Shown here in pieces: positions 1 to 9,100 of a stretch of 64,000 bases of DNA; the stretch's first letter is position 1, and each line of letters begins with the position of its first letter. This DNA comes from Halohasta salina (lineage in GTDB: Archaea; Halobacteriota; Halobacteria; Halobacteriales; Haloferacaceae), in the NCBI RefSeq assembly GCF_024178165.1, contig NZ_JAMZIE010000009.1, positions 23,663 to 87,662 on the forward strand, read 5' to 3'. The notes under the pieces were generated by a model. The model searched no databases, had not been told where the DNA came from, and saw nothing but the letters and a program-made list of their open reading frames with translations. The position numbers and the translations under genes are program-made.

Positions 1-837
1 CACGCCGCATCCTGCTTGTTTCGGGCGTTGTGCGACTGCTCCAACATTCCCTTCACGTTCAAGTCCTCAACGAACACCGCGTCGTACTCGCGGACAAGCC
101 ACGTTGTAATCTTGTGTTGGTAGTCCAGCACCTTCCGACGAATGTGACGCTTGACATTCGCAACTTCCCGGCGTTGTTTCTCCCAGTTGTTCGACCCTTC
201 TTGCTTCCGCGATAACTTGCGTTGTTCGCGGCGCAGACGCTCGTACTCGTCTTTAGGTCAAGCCAGTCCACGGTCTTGCCGTCGCTGGTGTGGATGTAGT
301 TGAGAATGCCGAGGTCGATACCGATGCTGTTGCTCGCATCCAGTAATTCCACGTCGGGTTTCTCAGGCAGGTCGGCGTCGGCGGTTTCCAGTCCGAAGGA
401 GACGAACCACTCGCCGGTCGTCTCTTTCTTGATCGTGACTTCTTTGATGTCTGCCTCATCCGGAATTTCGCGGTGATAACAGATTTTGATGTCACCGATT
501 TTGGAGAGCCAGAGTGTCGCACGTCGGCCACTCGTGTTTTTGAGTTCGAAGCCGGACTGCGAAAACGTCATACTCTGGAACTCCCGTGGAGACTTCCACT
601 TGAGTTTCCCCACCTTGTTCCCATGCTCTTTCTGGTCTTTAAGATTCGAGAGGTTGTCGTAGAACCGCGTGACGGTTCGTTGCAGAGCCTTCGAGTTCAC
701 CTCTGAGAACACAGAGAACTCGTCTTTCCAGTTAGGGAGTCGGTAGTGGTGTTTGTACGCCGAGCCGATGTTGTCGGCGTCCACGTTCTCATACTCGTAC
801 AGAGTGTGTGAAGTTGAGACTACAGTGGTTTTAGCGG
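1..837 (-). pseudogene. TnpB (IS200/IS605 OrfB) relic, frameshifted and 5'-truncated
   Basis: This is a remnant of an RNA-guided nuclease of the TnpB/IS1341 type. It contains the family segments TFSQSGFELKNTSGRRATLW and the RuvC-I motif SIGIDLGILNY. Near position 253 the frame breaks: the first half runs into unrelated residues. The downstream half resumes in another frame with YERLRREQRKLSRKQ and EDLNVKGMLEQSHNAR, the region carrying the RuvC-II Glu. A single-base deletion explains it. The N-terminal 40 or so residues are missing, because homology stops at the end of the adjacent IS4-type element near 838. The C-terminus lies outside the window. It is not expected to be functional. Confidence 0.85.
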
Positions 838-2752
838 GTCTGTGATGCGTGATTTCGACTGAATCTGCGACCAGAAACGGTTCCGACCCAACGCTCAAAT
901 GACCGTTCTTATCCCACCACCAACTATTTCGAGAGATATCCGAGACTACCACCAGTGTTGCCACTCGGAACGTCGGCGTTTCCCCGAAATGGACAGCCTT
1001 CAGCCGATTCCCGTCTCCTTCTTCAGCAGCGTGAGCGTATTATCTGCCGTCACGATCGGCGAGTGCTCGTACTCACCAGTCAGCTTAACCTGGACAAGTA
1101 GATCGACCGCTCGCCAAATTGAGTACAACAGGCAGGCGAATGCGAAATAGAAGAATCGCAACCCAAAATCCTTCGACGTGGTGGCGGCCATGAACCGTTT
1201 GATCGACCTGTAGCCACTCTCGATTTCCCACCGGTAGCCGTACTCCGTGAGGTGTCCACTCCCGCAATTCGTCATGAATACCGAATATTGTCGATGGTCG
1301 TCGTGCTCGGAGTCTTCTTTCCGACGGTAGATCAGCGTCGTCTCGTGCCACTCGTTCTTGCCCAGATGGAGTTTGCGGTCGGTCTCGTATCGGTCTTGGT
1401 CCCGCTGGAGCAACCGCTTCGCCTGGGCTTTCTCGCTCGCCTGCATCCGTTTCGGGACGACGTATGAGAGTCCGCGCTGGCTGATCATCTCCAAGACGTG
1501 CTGGCTATCGAACTCCCGGTCCATCAGTACGTTATCGACGTGGACGAGGTTCTCAGCCGAATCGAGCAAGTCCTCGACGATTTCCAGTCGTGTCTGCCCC
1601 TTTCGCACCGGCCGCGCATCCAGCACGATCGGGACGGCATTCCCGACCAACTGCACCGTCGCCCACTGGTAAGCGTATTCGTTGGTCTTCTCCTTCGTTC
1701 CGATGATCTCGTCTTCGTAGCCCGTGCGGTCACCTGTGAACGGATCAGCTTCGGTAATATCGATCGCGACGATTCCGGCTCGAAAGAACTGCTCTGTCTC
1801 CGCAGCTTCGTTTAGGAGCCGAGTGATGGCCTGCCGGTACATCGCTCGAACCTGTTCAATGGAGAGGTCCCGAATCTGCTCCCGGTGGGCGTGCCCCAGC
1901 GGTGTCCGATCCCGAGTCGACTCGTAGAGGAAACTACGAGCTCCTTCGTTCGCAGCCAGCCGCTCGCGAAGTCCGAGATATGTCTGTAGGCCCCAGTAGG
2001 CGTTCTCGTGAATCACACAGCCCTCGCCACGGTCCAGCGAGAACGCCGGAAAGACGACACGGCTGACGTGCTCGGTGACTCTATCGGCGTTGTCCAGAAT
2101 GGCTCGGTCGTCTGGAACCGATTCGTCCACGTCATCGCCACGAGCCGCGAGGATCTGCTCCGGTTCGCGCGGGACAGTGACGTCGGCGTTCTGCGCTTTG
2201 ACGAGAATCGTTCGAGACGCTTTCTGGACTGTCTTCCGAAGAGCATTCGTGAAGCGTGTGTGCCAACTGCGCCAGAGTGTCGATTGCTCAGGAACTGTCT
2301 CCAACCCAAGCCGCTCACAAAGCTCCGGACAGCTTTTGAGGTACTCGTAGAGAGATGTTTCGTGCTCCCATCCGTGAAGTTCTTTCAGAACGAACACGCG
2401 AAACAGGGTGTCCATCTCGTAGTGTGTCGGACCCTCGTAGCAGTCGTGGGCCTCGAATTGGAAGTAGGCTAGCGGAAGTTCGGAGACGAACTGCTCAACA
2501 GAGCTGTGCTCATGGTGCCTGAACCAGGCTCCTGAGACGATCCGGACGTCCGCCTCTAATCCGGCAAGTGAGGTGCGGTCGTACAACGGTGTCGAATCGT
2601 ACGCTGGCCACTCAACGTACGACCGCCGTGCAATTTGTCGAAAGACGGTTCTCCGAGATTCAGTAGTAATGGGCACTATCGGACAATCGTTATGGCCTCC
2701 TCAAGAACACATCTACATCTAACCGAAAGGCCGGCTCCTTACAGAAGCTAAC
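838..2752 (-). mobile_element. IS4-superfamily insertion sequence, copy 1
   Basis: The element contains one transposase gene. Its 3' end was placed by comparison with copy 2 at about 25.3-27.3 kb. Both copies carry about 140 bp of alignable non-coding sequence after the transposase, ending in CCACTGTAGTCTCAACTT, and their flanks then diverge. The other end is less certain. A segment near 2735-2752 reads, on the minus strand, GTTAGCTTCTGTAAGG. It resembles the inverted 3' terminus only imperfectly. I see no clear target duplication. The element interrupts the tnpB relic on one side and ends a few bases from the pgsB stop codon on the other. Confidence 0.75.
1000..2676 (-). CDS. IS4-superfamily DDE transposase (558 aa)
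   Basis: This is a DDE transposase catalysing cut-and-paste movement of its element. The C-terminal part has the exact IS4 Y-x2-R-x3-E-x6-K signature (YGYRWEIESGYRSIK) containing the catalytic Glu. Probable catalytic Asp residues lie in AIDITEADPFTGD and DNVLMDREFD. The frame is open for its whole length, so this copy could be active. It is highly similar over its C-terminal half to the frameshifted copy at 25483-27155. The N-terminal halves are more diverged, so these are related but distinct elements. The family resembles ISH8-like haloarchaeal elements; the exact ISfinder name cannot be given from sequence alone. Confidence 0.9.
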   Translation of the reverse strand: MPITTESRRTVFRQIARRSYVEWPAYDSTPLYDRTSLAGLEADVRIVSGAWFRHHEHSSVEQFVSELPLAYFQFEAHDCYEGPTHYEMDTLFRVFVLKELHGWEHETSLYEYLKSCPELCERLGLETVPEQSTLWRSWHTRFTNALRKTVQKASRTILVKAQNADVTVPREPEQILAARGDDVDESVPDDRAILDNADRVTEHVSRVVFPAFSLDRGEGCVIHENAYWGLQTYLGLRERLAANEGARSFLYESTRDRTPLGHAHREQIRDLSIEQVRAMYRQAITRLLNEAAETEQFFRAGIVAIDITEADPFTGDRTGYEDEIIGTKEKTNEYAYQWATVQLVGNAVPIVLDARPVRKGQTRLEIVEDLLDSAENLVHVDNVLMDREFDSQHVLEMISQRGLSYVVPKRMQASEKAQAKRLLQRDQDRYETDRKLHLGKNEWHETTLIYRRKEDSEHDDHRQYSVFMTNCGSGHLTEYGYRWEIESGYRSIKRFMAATTSKDFGLRFFYFAFACLLYSIWRAVDLLVQVKLTGEYEHSPIVTADNTLTLLKKETGIG

Positions 2753-2755
2753 GTT

Positions 2756-4396
2756 TTATTCGTGATCTTTTGGTTTATTCGCTTCCACGCTCGCCAGTTC
2801 AGAAAGGTCAACAGCTTCGCTTGCCGAGGCAGCCTGTTTTTTCTCTTTCACTCGTTTTTCAATTGACGTCTGCATCTCACGCATAAACTCGTCCACCGTG
2901 TTACCCATGAGGATGACCGGTCGGCCATCGGCGAACAGTTCAGTTAGAACTTGCTCCGGGTCCGCATTCTGACTGTGGCACTCGGTCGGAACATCGACGT
3001 TTTCGGCGAACGCACGTGTGTTAGCCCCACCGACGTGGGCCTTATCAATTAACTCTCGCTCGAATAGCAACTCGATATATTGAGCAAATGACGCTGTCCG
3101 CCCTCGCCGGTCTCGCCGGAGATATACGAACGGGGTGATACATTCGTCATCGACGAGCCTCCGTCGAACCATCTCAGTACTTTCGACGTCGTTCACCTCG
3201 GCAGCGTTGAAGATGCGTCCGTCTTCAACTTCTATCCACGTTGGTTGGATCGCACTGAGGAACGATTCGATCTCTTCGGCTGGAAGTGGCGGTTCGCCAA
3301 CAGCATCTAACACCGCATTGACTGCGTGAATCGTTTCAGAACCGATCAGTCCGTCGTGTTCGTCGGGGATCTCAACCTGCTCGATAGTCCCTCCGCGACG
3401 TTCGATCTCTTTCCGCATATATTCGTGCAACACCGGGTGTTGCTCACCGCTCACGACGTGTGTTCCCGCCGGGACCGACCGCGCAAACGAACGTGCGAGG
3501 TCTGTCCGAGTCTTCCCGAGGGTATCTGTGTGGTCCTGACGGACGTTTGTTAACACGATGATGTCCGGGTCGGTCAGACGCTGATTGAACAGCCGGGTCG
3601 TATATTCTGTAATCCCTTGGTTCTCAAAGATAGCGACGTCGTCCGGCTCGTACGCATCGAGTTCGGGGACGAATTCAGCGATGAGACTGATATTCTCGTA
3701 GAGCGTCGTTCGGGGGCCCCGTCGTTCGATAGGATGGGCCTCGCCGTTGTGGATCAGTAGTGGATGGTTGCCGGTGATCTTCGTGAGCGTATCATACCCC
3801 CGGCGGTTGAAGACGTCGTCGAGGCGTTGGGTAGTTGAGGATTTACCACGAGTCCCCGAGACGACAATCTGGGTATCGATTCGATCGAGAATCTTACGAT
3901 GTCGGATACCTCTTGTCACTTCACTCACCAGTCCTGTCAAACTCGACGACCCGACTTCGATTGGGTTCGGACCAGTCTTCCACTCGTATTCGGCCCCGAC
4001 GAGAAACATCGGAAGTGCCCCCGCCGCATAGTCTAAGAACTGGTCCGCCGCGGACTGTGCCGACACTTCTGTCGGGAAGCGATCGGAACTGTGTCCCAGT
4101 ACCCCGTTTGCAGTTTGGAGCCGCCAGACCCAGTTGTTTCGTTCTTTCGGGAGTTCTCCCGACGGTGTGGGTTCTTGTTCGATGATGATGTCGGGCGCGT
4201 CGACATCGGTGTCTTGGAAGGACTTTTCATTCCCCGATAGTTCTGCAACAGCGGCGCGAACGACATCAATTGCTTCGCGAGCTGCTCGGGACGTATCGTA
4301 GTGGCGACTACCGGTTGCTAGAACCTCCGCTGGGCCCCTGAGGCGCCACGCCCAGCCGAACCCACGGCCGTAAATCTCGAAGGCAGTCCGACTCAT
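2756..4396 (-). CDS. pgsB: PgsB/CapB-type poly-gamma-glutamate synthase, Mur-ligase fold
   Basis: This is an ATP-dependent amide ligase of the CapB/PgsB family, predicted to polymerise glutamate through its gamma-carboxyl. It has a Mur-ligase-type P-loop, SGTRGKSSTTQ, at about residues 180-190. Further conserved segments follow, including KITGNHPLL, FENQGITEYTTRLFNQ and TNVRQDHTDTLG. Unlike standard CapB (about 400 aa), the first 130 residues hold two copies of a short WxWRL-type module (about 5-50 and 87-125) resembling the YegP/DUF1508 repeat. The start overlaps the pgsC stop by 4 bp, indicating translational coupling. The IS4 element ends immediately downstream. No capA/pgsA gene is visible. 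Confidence 0.85.
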   Translation of the reverse strand: MSRTAFEIYGRGFGWAWRLRGPAEVLATGSRHYDTSRAAREAIDVVRAAVAELSGNEKSFQDTDVDAPDIIIEQEPTPSGELPKERNNWVWRLQTANGVLGHSSDRFPTEVSAQSAADQFLDYAAGALPMFLVGAEYEWKTGPNPIEVGSSSLTGLVSEVTRGIRHRKILDRIDTQIVVSGTRGKSSTTQRLDDVFNRRGYDTLTKITGNHPLLIHNGEAHPIERRGPRTTLYENISLIAEFVPELDAYEPDDVAIFENQGITEYTTRLFNQRLTDPDIIVLTNVRQDHTDTLGKTRTDLARSFARSVPAGTHVVSGEQHPVLHEYMRKEIERRGGTIEQVEIPDEHDGLIGSETIHAVNAVLDAVGEPPLPAEEIESFLSAIQPTWIEVEDGRIFNAAEVNDVESTEMVRRRLVDDECITPFVYLRRDRRGRTASFAQYIELLFERELIDKAHVGGANTRAFAENVDVPTECHSQNADPEQVLTELFADGRPVILMGNTVDEFMREMQTSIEKRVKEKKQAASASEAVDLSELASVEANKPKDHE

Positions 4397-5559
4397 GTTT
4401 CACCCCCCTCAGACAGAACTGACGCTGAGAGGACCTCCTCTTCACTCGGGGGTGACACAGTATACCAGTACGCGATACCCAGGGCAGCCACCCAGAAAAC
4501 CGCTGCAATCCCCAGGACAGGCAACGTCAGCTCTTGTGGAAACCCACGAGGTTGGGGAGCACTGAACAGTCGAGCGACGATCAAAGCGGGGACGAAGACC
4601 ACGATCTGAAGCGGGACGACGAGGCGGCGCTCGAAGGGGGCCGACGCATGCGCGTTGTACGCCCCGACACCTGCTAAAATTGCAGTAAAGAACGCCGACA
4701 GCCCTCGCTCAATTGGGATGACAAACGTCAGCGATCCTGCAGCGAAGATCGCGACTGCGACAGTCACGCCGAGAAGCACTCGTCCGTACCGGAGTGTGTG
4801 GTAGTTCGACAACTGGATGAAGCCGAACGATAGTGCAAGCAGAAGGACGTACAGGATTACGAGCCAATAGCTCGCTAGCGCGTAAATTGCGAGGAGGACC
4901 GCACCGATGATCCCGACACGAACACCGAACCGCCCCCGGAGCCGTTCAGATAGAACGAGTCCACCAGCGAACAGTCCGGCCACAATCTCTCGAGGGAGGA
5001 TGACAGATTCGGGGTCGAGGGACACTGCAACACCCTTGTAGATAGCGACGTCTGCCGTCGAAGAGAAAAGGACTGGGGGCGTCAGCGTGCCAAATTCACG
5101 CGCAAATCCATTGGAAACCAGTACCCAGCCGAGTGCAGTGAGGGTAACGAACAACCCGACACTCGCCAAGAGGTCGTTTCGGCGATATTCCGGCTTGATT
5201 TGATGGTAATTGTACGCTGCGAGTCCAGGGAGAATACTTCCCAGGAATGCAACTACTCCCACCTCAAGTCCTAATTGCAAGATAAAAAAGAGCGTGACTA
5301 CTGGAACGGCTGTGCCAATGACCATCGCTGCAATGAGCTCGTCACGACCAAAGATCAACGTTCGGCGACGGAAGATCCACAGGCCGACGTACGCGGCTGC
5401 AGCGCTCAATACAAAAACGGGGAGCATGACGAAGTTCTTCAAAGAGTACACCGCAAGAATGGGAATAGTGATTGAACCACCCATACGATACCCGGTGAAC
5501 TGAGTAATGGTCCCGACGCTCAAGAGACCGATAACGGCGACTATCGTGGCCACCCACAT
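4393..5559 (-). CDS. pgsC: PgsC/CapC-like membrane subunit of poly-gamma-glutamate synthesis
   Basis: This 388-residue, almost entirely hydrophobic protein has about 11 to 12 predicted membrane segments. The opening resembles the CapC/PgsC domain, with GYRMGGSITIPILAVYSL, a membrane partner of the PgsB ligase. CapC alone is about 150 aa. The length here and a second similar stretch in the C-terminal half (about 250-380) suggest a duplicated CapC domain. It starts 53 bp after the response regulator gene on the same strand and overlaps pgsB by 4 bp. Assignment rests on both sequence resemblance and the adjacent pgsB. Confidence 0.75.
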   Translation of the reverse strand: MWVATIVAVIGLLSVGTITQFTGYRMGGSITIPILAVYSLKNFVMLPVFVLSAAAAYVGLWIFRRRTLIFGRDELIAAMVIGTAVPVVTLFFILQLGLEVGVVAFLGSILPGLAAYNYHQIKPEYRRNDLLASVGLFVTLTALGWVLVSNGFAREFGTLTPPVLFSSTADVAIYKGVAVSLDPESVILPREIVAGLFAGGLVLSERLRGRFGVRVGIIGAVLLAIYALASYWLVILYVLLLALSFGFIQLSNYHTLRYGRVLLGVTVAVAIFAAGSLTFVIPIERGLSAFFTAILAGVGAYNAHASAPFERRLVVPLQIVVFVPALIVARLFSAPQPRGFPQELTLPVLGIAAVFWVAALGIAYWYTVSPPSEEEVLSASVLSEGGET

Positions 5560-5612
5560 TGTAACTGTCTACCGGCTAATGCACCTTTACTGTTTCAATT
5601 TTGTACGGTTGC

Positions 5613-5984
5613 TTACTGGAGAGTTTGCTGTACACGTCCGTAAAGTTCCGATTTATTGAATGGCTTAGCCAGGAAATCGTCCGCGCCTGCCTCAAGTGCT
5701 CGAACGATGTCCTCCTCCCGACTCCGAGATGTTAGCATAATAACCGACATATCCTGCATCTCGTCTTTCTCTCGGATATGGTCCAGAACCGAAAACCCGT
5801 CCATCTCTGGCATCATGACATCGAGGATGACCGCTTTCGGTAGTGAATCCGAGTCCTTTTCCAAGCACTCCCATGCCTCCCGGCCATCTTTTACAGTCTC
5901 CACGTCGAACTCCTCACTGAGACTAACATCGATCATCTCTCGGATGTCTTCGTCATCGTCAGCAGCCAGAATTTCCGCAGGCAT
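5613..5984 (-). CDS. Single-domain response regulator (CheY-like)
   Basis: This is a stand-alone receiver domain of about 123 aa. It has the acidic pocket ILAADDDED, the phosphoacceptor motif DVMMPEMDGF, the switch motif VIMLTSRS and the conserved Lys in AKPFN. The ATG at 5984 was chosen over an upstream in-frame ATG at 6044, because the receiver fold begins directly after it. There is no output domain, so it must act by protein interaction or phosphotransfer. It precedes pgsC and pgsB on the same strand and is divergent from the large histidine kinase at 6115. That arrangement suggests a kinase/regulator pair governing the polyglutamate genes (inference). Confidence 0.88.
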   Translation of the reverse strand: MPAEILAADDDEDIREMIDVSLSEEFDVETVKDGREAWECLEKDSDSLPKAVILDVMMPEMDGFSVLDHIREKDEMQDMSVIMLTSRSREEDIVRALEAGADDFLAKPFNKSELYGRVQQTLQ

Positions 5985-6114
5985 ACTAGCAAAATACCCA
6001 TCTCGTTCGCTTAAATACACCGACATACAAATAATCACCCTCAATTATTGCGATTCTCAATCGTAAGCCACCTCGATAACCCACGCGGACGTCTAGCAGG
6101 AAATATTTAACCAG

Positions 6115-9100
6115 TTGGACAATCAGATCTCTGTAACTGTGCTCGGTACTACTGGCGAACTGGACGATCCAATCCGCGTCCTCTACGTGAACTCCGATCC
6201 CGCGTTCGCGGAGTTGGTTCAAACCAAGCTCCAACAGACGAGTACCGAGATCGACTATATACATGCCGTCGGTATCGACGAAGCACTGCACAATCTTGCT
6301 TCGGACCGGATCGACTGTATCGTAACGGCGTACTCGCTCGATGATTCGGACGGCATCGGGCTTACGGAGTCGATTCGCCAGCAGAACGATGATATCCCGA
6401 TAATCCTCTTTACCGGACAGGGGAGCGAGGAGATCGCGAGCGAAGCGACTCGTGCCGGCGTCTCAGACTACATCCCAGTCCGGTCGGAGCGTGATAACTT
6501 CACACTACTTGCGGCCCGCATTCGAACACTTGCGAGCGCTGCACGGAAACAACAGGAGGCCGAGCAAACGGAACGGCGCTTTCGACGAACACTCGAACGC
6601 GCTACTGACGCGATTTATTCTGTCGATAGCGACTGGCGTATCGAGTACATGAACGAGAAGATGGCCGAGCGAATCAGCCGTGACCCGGACGCCATTACTG
6701 GGGCTACGATCTGGGAGGAATTTCCGTCGATCGTCGGGACGGAACTCGAAGAAAAATATCGAACGGCGATGGAGACCGGCGAGTCGGTGTCGTTCGAACA
6801 GTACCTGCCGGAGCCGTTCGACTACTGGGTCGAAGTGCGAGCGTTCCCGGACGACGACGGGATGAGCGTCTTTTCACGCGAGATCACTACCGAGCGAGAA
6901 CGGGAGTTCGAGCTAGAACGCAGTGCCACGATCCTGGAGAACGTCCACGATATCGTGTTCGTCCTCAATAAAGAGGGAGATATCGAGTTCGCGAATACGG
7001 CCGCGAAACGGGTACTCACAGGGGATCAGTCGGCACAGATCACAGGACAACAGCTTGAAACGGTCGTCGATGACCGCATTAGCGAGTCCGATGCAACGCG
7101 GCTCTCCCGGACAGTCGAATCGACACTTGACGGGATAGAGGGTGATGGTGGTCTCACCGGACTGTACGATGCGGATCTACAACTCGACCTTATGGTCGGG
7201 GACAGTAAGCGAACGCTCGATGTCCGGGTAACACCGTTCAAGAATCAGAAAAACAAACAAGTGCTCGTCGTCGCTCGAGACGTTACCGAACAGAGCGAGG
7301 TGAAGCGTCAATTAGAACGAGAGCGAGACGCGCTCCGGGACCTCCAATCCGTCATGGCAGAAAGCGGTGTTTCGGCCGAGTTACGGCTCCAGAACCTGTT
7401 GGAAGTCGGCTGCGATACCCTCGGGCTCGAAATCGGAATCGTCTCTCGGATTCAGGACAGCAACTACACGGTCGAGGCAGTTCACGCACCGGAGGCCGAT
7501 ATCGAAGCCGGCGATCAGTTCGATCTCGACTCGACGTACTGTGCGGAAGTCGTCAATACGGATTCGGTCCGTTCGTTCGCAGACGCCGTTAGCGACGGAA
7601 AAGAGGCTCACCCCGCCTATCGTGAATTCGAGTTGGAGTCGTACATCGGCGTGCCCCTCGTCGTTGACGACACCCGCTATGGAACAGTCAATTTCTCGAG
7701 TCCAACGACGCGAGTCGCGCCGTTCGGAGCGCTCGAACGAACGTTCGTCGAGCTGGTAGCACAACTCGTGAGTACCGAACTCTCGCGTCGTGGTGACCGT
7801 GCCGAGCTCGAACGTCAGGAGTTCCTCTTCGACCGCGTTCAGGACATCGCAGACATCGGTATCTGGGAATACTTCCCATCGAGCGGCGAACTCATCTGGT
7901 CTGACGGCGTCCGCCAGATTCACGGTGTCGCCGAGGACTACGAGCCAACCCTCGACGACGGACTCGAGTTCTATCACCCCGAGGATAGAGAGACGATTAC
8001 CGCAGCAGTCGACCAGGCAATCGAAGACGGGGAACCGTACGACCTCGACCTCCGGATCGTACGAACCGACGGAGAGGTTCGTGACGTTCGGGCGTGGGGG
8101 GAATACGTTGAGGACACAAAGCGTGGCGGTTCAGCACTTCGAGGCGTTTTTCAGGATATAACGGAGCGAAAAGCAGAACTCCGTGAGCATCGAGAACTCG
8201 CGGAGGAATACGAGGCGTTGCTCGAAACGTCCGGAGACGCGATATTCTTGCTTGACGTCGATACCGATGGAACGGACCCGTCGTTCGAGTTCGCCCGACT
8301 CAGTCCGGGATACGAGACACAGACCGGACTTACAACTGAGGAGGTCCGCGGCAAGACACCCCGAGAGGTGTTCGGCGACGAGCAGGGTGCTGAAATCGAG
8401 GCTAACTACACTCGCTGTGTCGAGCAGCGTGCCCCGATCTCGTATCGCGAGGAACTCGACGTCGGTGACGATGCACGGTTCTGGGAGACCAGCCTCGCAC
8501 CGGTTGTTGTCGATGGAGAGACCGTTCGAGTTGTGGGCATCGCCCGAAACGTCACCGAGCAGGTCGAGCGAGAGCGCGAACTCGAGGCGACGAACCAGCG
8601 ACTGGAATCATTCATCGAGGCCACGCCACTCACCGTCATGGAGATTGACACCGATGGCAACGTCATCCGCTGGAACGACGAGGCTGAAAATATGTTCGGC
8701 TGGTCGCGCGAAGAGGTGCTTGGTGAGTTCAATCCGATGGTTCCGGACGAGCAGCAGGAAGAGTTTGCCTCACACCGACAGCGCGTCCTGAACGGGGGGC
8801 GAATCCGGGCGAAAGAGATACGGCGGGAGACAAAAGACGGAGACAAACTGGACCTGCTCCTGTCGGTCGCGCCGATTACAGGCCCCGATGGGGAAGTCAC
8901 GAGTATCCTCGCCGTCTTAGAGGACATCACCGAACAGAAAGAGTTGGAAGCCCGCCTTCGATCACTTCAGGAGACCGCACAGCAGCTGAGCGGCGCTGAA
9001 TCGAGCGACGAGATCGGGGCGATTGCCGTCGATGCCGCGACCGAGATACTCGACTTCGATATCACCGGTATCTGGGAGTACGACGGGCGAGAGGACGCGC

